The position numbers were made by a program, and so were the translations under genes. From positions 5,576,501 to 5,640,500 of the forward strand of contig NZ_CP152412.1 in NCBI RefSeq assembly GCF_038957035.1: 64,000 nucleotides of DNA, read 5' to 3'. The notes beneath the pieces are model-generated. The model did no database searches and was not told the origin of the DNA. It saw nothing but the letters and a program-made list of their open reading frames with translations. This document shows positions 7,125-16,106 of this stretch, piece after piece; the first letter of the stretch is position 1; each line of letters starts with the position of its first letter. The stretch is from Bradyrhizobium sp. B097. GTDB lineage: Bacteria; Pseudomonadota; Alphaproteobacteria; Rhizobiales; Xanthobacteraceae.

Positions 7125-8890
7125 CGCGCCTTCATGTTCAGCTCGCAGCCGTCGCAGCACTGGCGTGCCTCGCACTCGCGCCCCTCGTCCTGAGCCCGTT
7201 CAGCGTCACGCTGATGAACTATATCGGCATCTATTCGCTGGTCGCCATCGGCCTCGCCCTCCTCACCGGTGTCGGCGGCATCGTGTCGTTCGGACAGGCG
7301 GCGTTCGTCGGCATCGCCGCCTATGCGACGGCGTGGGTCTCCGCCCTGAACGGCCAATCGCCCTGGCTCGGCCTGCTGTTCGGAGTGGCGCTGACCTGCG
7401 GCGTCGCGGCCATCCTCGGCGTCGTCACCCTGCGCCTGCAGGGCCACTTCCTCTCGCTCTCGACCGTCGCATGGGGCCTTGCGATCGGCTTCCTGTTCGG
7501 CAACGTCGAGGGGCTCGGCCGCTTCAACGGCATCTCGTCGATCCCGCCGATCAGTCTTGGCTCGCTCGCGCTCGTCTCCAGCGCACAGATCTATTATCTG
7601 ATCTGGGGCATCGTCGCCCTGGTGCTCTTGCTCGGCTACAATCTGCTGGACTCGCGGCTCGGCCGCGCCATGCGGGCCCTGCGCGGCGGCAATACGCTGG
7701 TCGAGAGCCTCGGCATCAACGCCTTCCGGATCAAGCTCGTGACCTTCGTGATCGCGGCGTTCCTGGCCTCGCTCTCCGGATGGCTATACGCGCATATGAG
7801 CCGCTTCATCAGCCCGGGCCCGTTCGATGCCAGCATGGGCATCGAGTACCTGATGATGACGATGGTCGGCGGCGCGGGCAGCCTGCTCGGCGGTGTCGTC
7901 GGCGCCGCCATCGTGACCCTGCTCAAGAACAGCGTGCAGGATTATCTGCCGCTGATCGCCAAGGGCGCGTCTGGGCAACTCGAGATCGTCGCCTTCTCCG
8001 CGCTGTTCATCCTGTTCCTGCAATGGGCGCGGCAGGGCATCGTCCCCTCCATCGCACGCTATCTGCCGAAGACCAGGCGCGAGTGGCCGCAGCCGGCGCC
8101 GCCGCTGCCGCGCCGGCCGCAACCGGCACCGGGCGAGCTTCTCCTGAAGGTTGATGGCGCCGAGCGTCGGTTCGGCGGCCTCGTCGCGGTCAACAATGTC
8201 AGCTTCGAGGTGAGATCCGGCGAGATTCTTGCCGTGATCGGCCCGAACGGCGCCGGCAAGAGCACGATGTTCAACTGCCTGACCGGCGCGCTGCGGGTCA
8301 ACAAGGGCGAGATCGTCTTTGCGGGACGCATGATCACGCGCGATCCGCAATCCCGCATCGCCAAGGCCGGCGTCGCCAGGACCTTCCAGCATGTGAAGCT
8401 GCGGCCGCGCATGAACCTGCTGGAGAACGTCATGCTCGGCACTTACAGCCGAACCCGCACCGGCCTGTTCGCCGGCGCCTTTCGCCTCAATCAGCGCGAG
8501 GAAGCCAGCGCCCGGCACGAGGCGCTGATGCAGCTCGAGCGCGTCGGGCTCGGCGACAAGCCGTTCGAGCTCGCCGGCAATCTTCCCCTCGGCAACCAGC
8601 GCATCCTGGAGATCGCGCGCGCGCTCGCCGCGGATCCCGCCCTCCTGGTGCTGGACGAGCCGGCGGCGGGCCTGCGCCGCCAGGAAAAGCTGCGACTGGC
8701 GGAGCTGCTCCGCGCGCTGCGGGCGGATCACCTGACCATCCTCATCGTCGAACACGACATGGAATTCGTGATGTCGCTGGTCGACCGCATCGTGGTGCTC
8801 GATTTCGGCTCCAAGCTTTGCGAGGGCGTCCCGAGCGCGATCCGCAGCGACGAGCGGGTTCAAGAGGCCTATCTCGGGGGCGTCGCGTGA
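7121..8890 (+). CDS. LivM-LivG fusion: ABC permease joined to ATP-binding protein
   Basis: 589 residues. The first about 310 are a LivM-type permease with membrane segments. From about residue 340 the chain is a LivG-type ATPase: Walker A GPNGAGKST, a signature loop read as LPLGNQRILEIARAL, Walker B LLVLDEPAAG and the switch histidine in VEHDMEF. The linker is proline-rich (PQPAPPLPRRPQPAPG). The start overlaps livH by four bases and the stop overlaps livF by four, so all three are coupled. LivM-LivG fusions are known in alphaproteobacteria and should work as ordinary importer subunits with LivH and LivF. Confidence 0.93.
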   Translation: MTRLHVQLAAVAALACLALAPLVLSPFSVTLMNYIGIYSLVAIGLALLTGVGGIVSFGQAAFVGIAAYATAWVSALNGQSPWLGLLFGVALTCGVAAILGVVTLRLQGHFLSLSTVAWGLAIGFLFGNVEGLGRFNGISSIPPISLGSLALVSSAQIYYLIWGIVALVLLLGYNLLDSRLGRAMRALRGGNTLVESLGINAFRIKLVTFVIAAFLASLSGWLYAHMSRFISPGPFDASMGIEYLMMTMVGGAGSLLGGVVGAAIVTLLKNSVQDYLPLIAKGASGQLEIVAFSALFILFLQWARQGIVPSIARYLPKTRREWPQPAPPLPRRPQPAPGELLLKVDGAERRFGGLVAVNNVSFEVRSGEILAVIGPNGAGKSTMFNCLTGALRVNKGEIVFAGRMITRDPQSRIAKAGVARTFQHVKLRPRMNLLENVMLGTYSRTRTGLFAGAFRLNQREEASARHEALMQLERVGLGDKPFELAGNLPLGNQRILEIARALAADPALLVLDEPAAGLRRQEKLRLAELLRALRADHLTILIVEHDMEFVMSLVDRIVVLDFGSKLCEGVPSAIRSDERVQEAYLGGVA

Positions 8891-9600
8891 GCGAGATGTT
8901 CTCCATGACCGACGTGACCGTCTGCTACGACAACGTCGAGGCCGTGCGCAACGTCTCGCTGTCGGTCGACGAGGGCCAGATCGTCACCGTGATCGGTCCG
9001 AACGGCGCCGGCAAGACCACACTGCTGATGGCGGCCATCGGGCTGCTCGGATCGCGTGGCCGCATGGCGTTCCGCGGCAACGATCTCGGTAAGATGTCTG
9101 TCGAGGATCGCGTCGAGCGCAGGCTCTGCCTGGTTCCGGAGAAGCGCGAGCTGTTCTCCGACATGTCGGTCGCCGATAACCTGCTGCTCGGGTCCTACAG
9201 CCTGCGCGACCGCTCCGGTGTCCGAAAGACGCTGGATGAGGTCTATGATCGCTTTCCCCGGCTCAGGGAACGACAACATCAGGCCGCAGGCACGCTGTCC
9301 GGCGGCGAACGCCAGATGCTCGCGCTGGGGCGCGCGCTGATGGCAAAGCCCGCGCTCCTGATGCTCGACGAGCCCAGTCTCGGCCTCGCGCCGCTGATCG
9401 TGCGCGAGATCTTTCGCACCATCGCGTCCTTGCGCGACCTCGGCGTGTCCATCCTGCTGGTCGAGCAGAACGCCCGCGCCGCGCTCGAGACGGCCGACTA
9501 TGGCTACGTGCTGGAGACCGGCGAGATCGTGCAGTCCGGCCCTGCCAAGGATCTGATCCACGATCCGCGGCTAATCACGGCCTATCTCGGCGGGCACTGA
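8887..9600 (+). CDS. livF: LivF-like ABC transporter ATP-binding protein
   Basis: 237 residues, an ATPase of the LivF type: Walker A GPNGAGKTT near residue 40, signature LSGGERQMLALGRAL, Walker B LLMLDEPSLGLAP and switch loop LLVEQNARAAL. The GTG at 8887 was chosen because it overlaps the preceding TGA (GTGA), as in the rest of this operon; an ATG nine bases later is the alternative. It is the last gene of the importer operon. The next gene is on the other strand 81 bases further on. Confidence 0.93.
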   Translation: MSEMFSMTDVTVCYDNVEAVRNVSLSVDEGQIVTVIGPNGAGKTTLLMAAIGLLGSRGRMAFRGNDLGKMSVEDRVERRLCLVPEKRELFSDMSVADNLLLGSYSLRDRSGVRKTLDEVYDRFPRLRERQHQAAGTLSGGERQMLALGRALMAKPALLMLDEPSLGLAPLIVREIFRTIASLRDLGVSILLVEQNARAALETADYGYVLETGEIVQSGPAKDLIHDPRLITAYLGGH

Positions 9601-9681
9601 GACCAGTTTGCGTCGATCCCGGCGAGCCGCACACCAAAAAATCGAAAACAACCCCATGCACAGTAGCCGGCCACCGCAACA

Positions 9682-10995
9682 TCAATGGCTTGTCGGCTCG
9701 GCGCTACGCACCCCCACCTGCTTCATGAAGGCGAGCAGGAACGTGCTGAGCCGAACCGGCTGCTCCTGTTGGATCCAGTGACCGGCGCCGTCGATCAGCT
9801 CGATGCCGCCCATCCTCGTCGCCGCCTTCGTCCGCATAAGATCGAGCGCGCCCGGCGCCGAATAGGTGCCCCAATCGCTCTTCCCCCCGATGAAGAGCGA
9901 CGGGACATCGATCGTCTTGCCCGAAAACAGGCGCAACTCAGCGTTCAGGTCAGGATCGGAATAGACGCGATATGCCTGCAGGGCGCCCTGAAACCCGGTG
10001 CGGCCATACTCCTCCGTGTACACTGCAAGTTCCGGCTCGGCGAGCCATTTGCAGGCCTGCACCTCGGCGGCGGAAGGGTGGAATGGAGCGACGGTCTGGG
10101 GCATCGTCTTGCCAAGATCCATGACGTAATAGGTGGGCATTTGTGCAAGTTCGATGGCGGTTCGCGCCTTCAACGGATGCGGCTTATTTCCCGGCCAGTC
10201 AGCGCTCTTGACGTAGAAGAATGCACGAAGAAACGGATGTAAGCCTTGAGGGGGGTGCCACATGTCATCGTTCGCCCCCCGTGTGCTCAAATATTGTTGG
10301 TAATGCACTCTCGGCGGATCGAGCGCCGCCAGCGCGGCCGCCAACTTTTGATTTTCAGTGCTCGGTTGGACCGGCGATGCCTCGCTGTCTGCAGTGTTGA
10401 ACGGAAACGCCGGCGGACCGGGGAACGGTGCGCTCATCAGCACCACCGAGGGAAAGACGTCAGGTCGCGCCAACGTACAATAGGCTGCCACCGGCGAGCC
10501 GAAGTCGTGCCCGACGAGCATGGCCGTGCGCCGATACCCCAACGCCGAAACCAATCCGAAGGCGTCACGCGTCATGTTCAAGAGGCTGAACGGTTCTATC
10601 GGGGCGTCATAGCCGTTCACCCAACCGGTGGTGCGGCCAAAGCCCCGCTGGTCGGGCGCCACCACATGGTACCCGCCGTCAGCAAGCAGCGGGAGCAGGT
10701 GTCGCCAGCCGTAAGCCAAATCCGGAAAGCCGTGCAGCAGCAGCGCGAGCGGCCGGCCGGGGCTTTCGTAACCGGCCTCGAGAATATGGACATCGAGGCC
10801 GTTGACCCCATGGATCATGCGCGAGCGGACCCCCTTGGGAAGCGTTCCATCGCCATATGCTGATGTGGTCAAATCAGTTTCTCCTATGGGGTTTGCGCAG
10901 GCCGGTCGAAGCGAAGCCGCAACCAGGCCGGCCGCGCCCATCGCCAGGACGGCTCGTCGGGACGCCGATGACTTGAAACCAACTGGATGACTCAT
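9682..10995 (-). CDS. Tat-exported alpha/beta hydrolase, epoxide hydrolase-like
   Basis: 437 residues. The start MSHPVGFKSS at 10995 is followed by a twin-arginine signal, SRRAVLAMGAAGLVAA, cut near PACA. The mature part is an alpha/beta hydrolase: oxyanion loop HGFPDLAYGW, nucleophile elbow VGHDFGSP with Asp as nucleophile, and the late histidine in DGAGHW. An Asp nucleophile is typical of epoxide hydrolases and haloalkane dehalogenases. Placement in the periplasm with a folded export route is unusual for this group but occurs. The gene is divergent from a TetR gene (126 bases between the starts) and shares its operator, so it is most likely repressed by that protein. Confidence 0.85.
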   Translation of the reverse strand: MSHPVGFKSSASRRAVLAMGAAGLVAASLRPACANPIGETDLTTSAYGDGTLPKGVRSRMIHGVNGLDVHILEAGYESPGRPLALLLHGFPDLAYGWRHLLPLLADGGYHVVAPDQRGFGRTTGWVNGYDAPIEPFSLLNMTRDAFGLVSALGYRRTAMLVGHDFGSPVAAYCTLARPDVFPSVVLMSAPFPGPPAFPFNTADSEASPVQPSTENQKLAAALAALDPPRVHYQQYLSTRGANDDMWHPPQGLHPFLRAFFYVKSADWPGNKPHPLKARTAIELAQMPTYYVMDLGKTMPQTVAPFHPSAAEVQACKWLAEPELAVYTEEYGRTGFQGALQAYRVYSDPDLNAELRLFSGKTIDVPSLFIGGKSDWGTYSAPGALDLMRTKAATRMGGIELIDGAGHWIQQEQPVRLSTFLLAFMKQVGVRSAEPTSH

Positions 10996-11053
10996 GACGG
11001 AACGCACCGTCCGCGTGCAGGCGCTTGGCCGAGGGGCATCATCGGATTTCCTG

Positions 11054-11088
11054 CTATGGCGATCACCATAATATGGCAATCGCCATAG
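11054..11088. promoter_or_regulatory. 35-bp palindromic operator between hydrolase and TetR genes
   Basis: Perfect arms CTATGGCGAT (11054-11063) and ATCGCCATAG (11079-11088) flank an inner palindrome CCATA-A-TATGG (11066-11076) with the same centre at 11071. Only two of the 17 base pairs fail to match. It lies between the divergent starts at 10995 and 11121, 32 bases before the TetR start. This is the form expected for a TetR-family operator controlling both genes. Confidence 0.85.
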
Positions 11089-11120
11089 AAGCGTCAAGCG
11101 GAACGTGTTACGTTCACGGC

Positions 11121-11702
11121 ATGCCACGTAAGACTGACGCCCGCGCCCGCGCGATTGCCACGGCCGAACGACTGTTTCGCATCCAAGGCTACACGGCGAC
11201 TGGATTGACCCAGATCATTGCAGAGAGCGGTACGCCCAAAGGATCGTTCTACTTTCACTTTCCACGCGGCAAGGCACAGCTCGCGGAAGAAGCAATCGAT
11301 CATTACGTCGCGGCTAGAATTGCGGTATTGCGGAATATCTCGGCGAATACGACGGGCGATGCCCTGAATTTCGTTCATCAGATTTTCAGCACATTCGCTG
11401 CCGAAATGGTCGCCTCGGATTTCCAGTATGGCTGTCTCATGCAAAATCTGGCGAATGAGCTGCCCGCGCTCGACGCCGAGCTGACCAAACGGGTCGCGCG
11501 CGGATTTGTTGATTCGACCGAGATCGTTGCGGAGCATTTCAGGGGGTGCGGTTTCGCTCCCGCGCGCGCATCCTCTACCGCAGCCGCATTGGTAGCCGCC
11601 CTCGAAGGCGCGCGAACGATCGCGCGCCTGGAACGCACGCCGGCTATATTCGAGGCGCTGGCGGATGTCAGTGTCCAGCGGTGGGCTGCCCCCGAGCGGT
11701 GA
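11121..11702 (+). CDS. TetR-family transcriptional regulator, LmrA/YxaF-like
   Basis: 193 residues. The N-terminal helix-turn-helix is clear: ATAERLFRIQGYTATGLTQI then SGTPKGSFYFHFPRGKAQLA. The C-terminal part (LNFVHQIFSTFAAEM, FQYGCLMQNLANE) matches the LmrA/YxaF branch, whose ligands are drugs and flavonoids in known cases. The start MPRKTDAR at 11121 was chosen because the frame upstream runs through the operator. It is divergent from the Tat-exported hydrolase, which it probably controls together with itself. The inducer cannot be told from sequence. Confidence 0.9.
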   Translation: MPRKTDARARAIATAERLFRIQGYTATGLTQIIAESGTPKGSFYFHFPRGKAQLAEEAIDHYVAARIAVLRNISANTTGDALNFVHQIFSTFAAEMVASDFQYGCLMQNLANELPALDAELTKRVARGFVDSTEIVAEHFRGCGFAPARASSTAAALVAALEGARTIARLERTPAIFEALADVSVQRWAAPER

Positions 11703-12236
11703 TCCTCGCCCAATGTTCTCGCTCGGGCGCCAGTGCCGATGGCCCTATCGCGGTCGCCAGCCGTTCGTTTCAGGCTGAAGATTCCGTTTGCGCATCTCCG
11801 CGAGGCCATGTCGTCTAGTGGGATAGTCGCCGGAACTGCATCACGTGTCGGGTCTTGCCCCCTTGCGACGGAATCCGCCTGTCGCTTGCATGTCGCGGCT
11901 CTGAAGGGGTGAACCGGACCTGGTAAAGATCGGGCAGAATCGTCGCAATTGACCCCTCGCGTCAGTTAGCGCAGTGCAGCGACGTGTCTGAAGTTGAGGA
12001 TAGAAGGGAAGTAGCTGGCCGACTGTAAAGACGACGCGGTTGCCCCCTTCTGCGACATCACCAGCCCAATTCACCGTGATTGCGTCGATGACGAGATTAT
12101 CGGATCTCCGGAGAGGCGAGGCAAGGAGCCGGGCGCAGAGTAACGCAGCCAGGAGTGCAATCTATCGAAATTGAAACGGCCGCCGGTATGCCCGGCGGCC
12201 TCCGCGCTTGACGTGGGTCGCTGGGCGGCGCCACGA
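11703..12236. other. Intergenic stretch of about 530 bases
   Basis: No gene with a ribosome site and a recognisable product. The only clear element is the hairpin at 12178-12200. Short open frames here on the minus strand look random and do not resemble a known family. Confidence 0.5.
12178..12200 (-). terminator. Rho-independent terminator for the small dimeric-barrel gene
   Basis: A 9-bp perfect stem (GGCCGCCGG and CCGGCGGCC) with a 5-base loop, 37 bases after the stop of the minus-strand gene ending at 12237. On that strand the stem is followed by GTTTCAATTT, moderately T-rich. Confidence 0.6.
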
Positions 12237-12536
12237 CTAGAGATCGATGCCAACAGCGATGTTGCGGCCCTGTAGTTCGGAGATTTTCATTCCTTCCGCC
12301 TGCACCTGCGCGAACTCCGGGTCCCTTGCCACGGCCTCCTGCACTTTGCCGTAAACTTCCCAACTGGCGTAGCGCGTCGCAACCAGCAACTCTCCTGCCC
12401 ACGCGCCGGTGTGGAAACGGGACAGCCGAAGAAATTCGGCGCCGTGTTTTTCAAAGATTTTCTTCGCCCGCCTGACAATCTGGACCATTTCATCGGGCTT
12501 GTCGGTCTTGAAACGAGTAAATTGTACGATCGGCAT
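12237..12536 (-). CDS. Small dimeric alpha/beta-barrel protein (ABM/NIPSNAP-like)
   Basis: 99 residues, preceded by a perfect GGAGGT ribosome site. The sequence MPIVQFTRFKTDKPDEMVQI, a middle FHTGAWAGELLVATRYASW and a late helix (DPEFAQVQAEGMKI) resemble the ferredoxin-like dimeric alpha/beta barrel shared by antibiotic monooxygenases, NIPSNAP and EthD proteins. It stands alone with its own terminator. The function is unknown; a small cofactor-free oxygenase or a ligand-binding protein are the usual options for this fold. Confidence 0.7.
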   Translation of the reverse strand: MPIVQFTRFKTDKPDEMVQIVRRAKKIFEKHGAEFLRLSRFHTGAWAGELLVATRYASWEVYGKVQEAVARDPEFAQVQAEGMKISELQGRNIAVGIDL

Positions 12537-12854
12537 GGGCTACCTCCATAGTGATGTGAATTATCCAAGAGGCATGTATCGAGCGACGTTTGGGGCGCGA
12601 ACCTCAAAGCAATCTCGATAAAGATTTGTCTTCGTCGACGTTACTTGGTTCAGGCGTACCAAGCGGCAACAAGTCTGCCATTTTCCGTTGTCTCCCTGGG
12701 ACGGTGTCTTTCCACTGGCACGAAGGTGCCGCGGGGTCGGTGGGCACGCTTGACCGCCAGCTTACATTTTCCTCACCGGCAGCTTATTCTTGCGATGTCC
12801 TGCGAGGTCAAAGCCCGGTTTTCGGGGGGGCTCGCGTCCAAGGAGAGTCGCATC
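12537..12854. other. Divergent promoter region of about 320 bases
   Basis: Lies between the minus-strand small protein and the plus-strand regulator. The regulator frame stays open through much of it, but no good ribosome site occurs before the AGGAGAG at 12841, so I treat it as untranslated leader. Confidence 0.4.
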
Positions 12855-14405
12855 TTGCGCTATCTCTTCGAGGGGTACGCATTCGACACCGGCCGGCGCG
12901 AGCTGCATCGCGGCACGGACGTCGTCTCCGTCGCGCCGCAGGTGTTCGATCTGCTCGATTATCTGATCCGCAACAGAGACCGCGTCGTCAGTAAAGACGA
13001 CCTCATCAATGCCGTCTGGAATGGGCGCAGCGTTTCGGATGCGGCACTGACGACCCGGCTGAATGTCGCCCGAAGCGCAATCGGCGATTCCGGCGAGGAA
13101 CAGCGCCTGATCAAGACGTTACCGCGCAAGGGATTCCGTTTCGTCGGACAGGTGCGGGAGGCGCGAGAAGGTGCCGGCCCTAATCCCGGCGATCCGCCCG
13201 AGAGCGCTCCTGCGCTTCCCGACAAACCCTCCATCGCCGTGCTGCCGTTCGAGAACATGAGCGGCGACCGCGAACAGGAATACTTCGCGGACGGAATGGT
13301 TGAGGAGATCACGACGGCGCTGTCGCGTTTCAAATGGTTGTTCGTGATTGCGCGTAATTCGAGCTTTACCTTCAAAGGCAAAGTCGTCGATGTCAAGGAA
13401 GTCGGGCGCAGGCTTGGTGTGCGCTATGTCCTTGAGGGCTCTGTGCGCAAGGCGGCGGGGAAAGTCCGCATCGCGGGACAGTTGATCGATACGGCGACCG
13501 GCGCGTACATTTGGGCAGACAGTTTCGAGCGTGACCTGACTGACATTTTCGTGCTTCAGGACGAAGTCACGGTCGCCGTCGTCTCCGCTATTCAGCCAAA
13601 ATTGCTTCAAACAGAAATTGAAATAGCGACGCGGCGGCGACCGGAGAACCTCACCGCCTACGACTTTTATCTCCGGGCTATGCAGCAGTTTTACCTGGCG
13701 ACCCGCGCAGGGGTGGCCGAGGCGTTGAAGCTGGCTCATCGCGCTTTGGAACTGGCCCCCCAGTTCGGCCTTGCCGCCGCTCTGGCAGGTGCCTGTCATA
13801 TGCAGAACGTCGTTTCTGGCTATGCTGTCGATCCTCAATTCGACCGCAAGGAAGCAGTTCGGCTTTTTCGCTTGGCATTGAGCCTCGATGATGGTGATCC
13901 GGAAACGTTAGCATTGGCTGCCTCAACCTCGGCGTTCATGGTCGGCGATAGTGACAGCGAGATCGAAACGGCTGACCGGGCGGTCGCGCTCAACCCCAAT
14001 TCACATCTCGCCTGGCGCGGCAGAGGGTTGGTCTATAGAATTGCGGGGCTGCCGGAAGAAGCGGTGCGGAGCTTTGAACGTGCTATGCGCGTAAGCCCGG
14101 TAGACCCATTGCTGTACATGACGCATGTTGGGATGGGGATGGCCTTTATTGAGCTTCGTCGCTTTGACGAGGCCATCGTCGCAGGGAAGAAAGCTCAACG
14201 TCATAACCCCTCCTATGCAGGAGCCTACTACTGTCTCGCGTCCGCTTTCGCTCATCTCGGACGCGATGCCGAGGCCCGCGAGGCGGCGGCGCGTGTGCTT
14301 GAGGTCGATCCCGCCTTCACAATATCCGCGAGGATGGGTCGTCGCAGACAAGCACACGCGAAGCTGTTGATTGAGGGTCTTCGGAAGGCGGGGTTGCCCG
14401 AATAA
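12855..14405 (+). CDS. Winged-helix (CadC/OmpR-type) regulator with TolB-like and TPR domains
   Basis: 516 residues from a TTG start at 12855, chosen because AGGAGAG lies eight bases before it and family members begin at this point (RYLFEGYAFDTGRRELHRG). Residues about 1-100 are an OmpR/CadC winged helix (VVSKDDLINAVWNGRSVSDA, IKTLPRKGFRFVG). Residues about 125-260 are the FlgO/TolB-like domain (SIAVLPFENMSGDREQEYFA, GVRYVLEGSVRKAAGKVRIA). The rest is a set of TPR repeats. No membrane segment or catalytic cyclase domain is visible. This architecture is common in Bradyrhizobium; targets and ligands are unknown. A longer form starting at ATG 12795 is possible. Confidence 0.85.
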   Translation: MRYLFEGYAFDTGRRELHRGTDVVSVAPQVFDLLDYLIRNRDRVVSKDDLINAVWNGRSVSDAALTTRLNVARSAIGDSGEEQRLIKTLPRKGFRFVGQVREAREGAGPNPGDPPESAPALPDKPSIAVLPFENMSGDREQEYFADGMVEEITTALSRFKWLFVIARNSSFTFKGKVVDVKEVGRRLGVRYVLEGSVRKAAGKVRIAGQLIDTATGAYIWADSFERDLTDIFVLQDEVTVAVVSAIQPKLLQTEIEIATRRRPENLTAYDFYLRAMQQFYLATRAGVAEALKLAHRALELAPQFGLAAALAGACHMQNVVSGYAVDPQFDRKEAVRLFRLALSLDDGDPETLALAASTSAFMVGDSDSEIETADRAVALNPNSHLAWRGRGLVYRIAGLPEEAVRSFERAMRVSPVDPLLYMTHVGMGMAFIELRRFDEAIVAGKKAQRHNPSYAGAYYCLASAFAHLGRDAEAREAAARVLEVDPAFTISARMGRRRQAHAKLLIEGLRKAGLPE

Positions 14406-14648
14406 GCCCAAGCATACCCGCGCCGACGCGGTGACCGAATAGAGCCTGTTCGCTGCAATGCGTGAGTCCGGAATTGGCCCATCGCATCATTTGCTGCGGC
14501 TGCGCAAGACTGGTCAGTATCGGCGCAAAGCGGACCTCGCTTACGGTACACGGCCTAGATCGGGCGTCACTTTTGCCCGCCGATTGACAACATGCTGATT
14601 TTCAGAACTTTCTCTTGCTCCGTCGGGCAAATCAGGCGCACGATGCCA

Positions 14649-15380
14649 TCATCGCGACGTTCCGCCCTCGCCCCTCTCCCCGGCCGGGACGATCCTCGTC
14701 AGCATCGGAAAATGCTTGTTGCCGCCCGCGAACGGCGGAAACCGGACGAAGTCCGCGCGCATCCGCTTGATCACGTCGGAGCTCAGCGCCAGCGCGAGGG
14801 CTTGCGGGCTGTCGAACATCAGCCTGTTCCGCTGCATGTAGTCGACGCGCTGCGACGGCAGCCGGTCGACCCAATCGATGCGCGTGTAAATCTCGATCTG
14901 GCGGACGTCGGGGAAGCTCCGCATGATCGAGGGATGATGCTCCAGGTAATGTAAATTCCAGGCATTCATGTCGTCGGCCGGCCCGGGATAATGCACGAGG
15001 TAGCTGCATGGCGTGACCGTACCGTTCGCATACTTGGCGTCGTCGACGGGATAGGCGCGCGTCACCATCGCCTGATGCGTCACGTCCAATCCGACAAGGC
15101 TCGGCAGTCCGCGACCTGCCGCAAGACCCGCGAGCACGCCGCCGCGATCCATCGCGGCCTCGCATGCAAAGAGGTTCGGAAATCGCAGTTGCAGCGCAGA
15201 TACCGGCCCTCGCCCGTCGGCCTTGTAGGGATGATCGACCGATTGCTCCAGCGGCGTAAACAGCAAGCCTTCGGCCATCCCCGGGACCGCCCCCACCATG
15301 GCAGCCGCAGCCGCAAGATCGGCCACGTGAATTCGCCGCTCGCCTTTCGGATCGGAGAACGTCATGAACAGCGAGATCAT
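14649..15380 (-). CDS. EthD-domain-like protein
   Basis: 243 residues starting at MISLFMTFSDP. The second half carries an EthD-like dimeric barrel motif (MNAWNLHYLEHHPSIM, then DVRQIEIYTRID and FPPFAGGNKHFPMLTRI); the first half (MTFSDPKGERRIHVADLAA, VPGMAEGLLFTPLEQ) looks like a second, weaker copy. Some family members act as cofactor-free isomerases or decarboxylases. The start overlaps the thioesterase stop by four bases, so the two are coupled in the operon with the gentisate dioxygenase-like gene. A role in the same ring-cleavage pathway is inferred; the reaction is not known. Confidence 0.75.
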   Translation of the reverse strand: MISLFMTFSDPKGERRIHVADLAAAAAMVGAVPGMAEGLLFTPLEQSVDHPYKADGRGPVSALQLRFPNLFACEAAMDRGGVLAGLAAGRGLPSLVGLDVTHQAMVTRAYPVDDAKYANGTVTPCSYLVHYPGPADDMNAWNLHYLEHHPSIMRSFPDVRQIEIYTRIDWVDRLPSQRVDYMQRNRLMFDSPQALALALSSDVIKRMRADFVRFPPFAGGNKHFPMLTRIVPAGERGEGGTSR

Positions 15381-15814
15381 AGCGACGCTACCTGCGTGTC
15401 TTCGTCCGCATGTCGATGCAATTCGAGCGCAGCACGGACGTCGTCGGGCCATGGGATCGCGCGATGATCGACCAGCGACGTCGCGGCGAGGATCTGGCGC
15501 GCCCGCCAGCGCTCGCCATCTGCGCCGGTGACGACGTGCGTCAAATGGAGTGATGCGCGGCCGACCTTGACGATGCGCAGGCCAAACGTCAGGCGATCGC
15601 CGAACTTCGACGGCCGCGAAAAGTCGCAGGTCAGATGCACCGTCGGGGTCCCGATCTTGCGGACCGTGATCAGCTCGGGCCAAGAAAATCCGATCGTGGC
15701 CCAAAATTCCTCGACCACGCCATTGAGGATGTTCAGGTAGGACGGGAAATAGGCGATCCCCGATGGATCGCAATCCCCGAAGCGCAGCTCGCGATCGAAC
15801 GAGAACAGCGTCAT
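15377..15814 (-). CDS. Hotdog-fold acyl-CoA thioesterase, 4-hydroxybenzoyl-CoA thioesterase type
   Basis: 145 residues with the hotdog thioesterase opening LRFGDCDPSGIAYFPSYLNI, where the Asp and the nearby residues match the active site of 4-hydroxybenzoyl-CoA thioesterase (GDCDPAGIVYFPNY-like). It would release a free aromatic acid from its CoA ester in the cytoplasm. The start ATG overlaps the stop of the truncated FAH gene (TGATG) and its end overlaps the EthD-like gene. With a cupin ring-cleavage dioxygenase upstream, hydrolysis of an aryl-CoA just before ring opening is a reasonable role. Confidence 0.85.
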   Translation of the reverse strand: MTLFSFDRELRFGDCDPSGIAYFPSYLNILNGVVEEFWATIGFSWPELITVRKIGTPTVHLTCDFSRPSKFGDRLTFGLRIVKVGRASLHLTHVVTGADGERWRARQILAATSLVDHRAIPWPDDVRAALELHRHADEDTQVASL

Positions 15815-16106
15815 CAGACCGCAACAACGGGGTGCCGGATGACGCCGACACCGTCGACGCCCGCCTCGACCACATCGCCGGGCCACAGCCATTCCTGCGG
15901 GCTCATGCCGGCGCCCACGCCTTCGGGCGTTCCGGTCGCGATGATGTCGCCCGGCTCGAACGTCATGCCGGACGAGATGTCGGCGATCAGGGCCGGAATG
16001 TCGAAGATCATGTATTTGGTGTTGGAGTCCTGCTTCATGACGCCGTTCTTGGTCAGCCAGAGCCTGAAGGCCTGATCCGGTTTCGGGTTGAATTCTGCGG
16101 GAAAAG
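15814..16106 (-). pseudogene. Fumarylacetoacetate hydrolase family gene, N-terminally truncated remnant
   Basis: Only the last about 97 codons of an FAH-family hydrolase are present, reading AEFNPKPDQAFRLWLTKNG, MKQDSNTKYMIFDIPALIAD, GMTFEPGDIIATGTPEGVGA. Family members have 210-290 residues, and the metal-binding Glu pair and catalytic loop of the N-terminal half are missing. The homology begins right at the cupin stop codon (16107), as if a deletion had removed the first two thirds. An internal ATG at 16038 could express a 74-residue fragment, which would not be active. In gentisate pathways this position is normally held by maleylpyruvate or fumarylpyruvate hydrolase. Confidence 0.75.

Noticed and set aside
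11841..12253. Small minus-strand open frames in the 530-base gap
   Set aside because: They cross a terminator hairpin and have no similarity to known proteins; they could be old gene debris but nothing supports a call.
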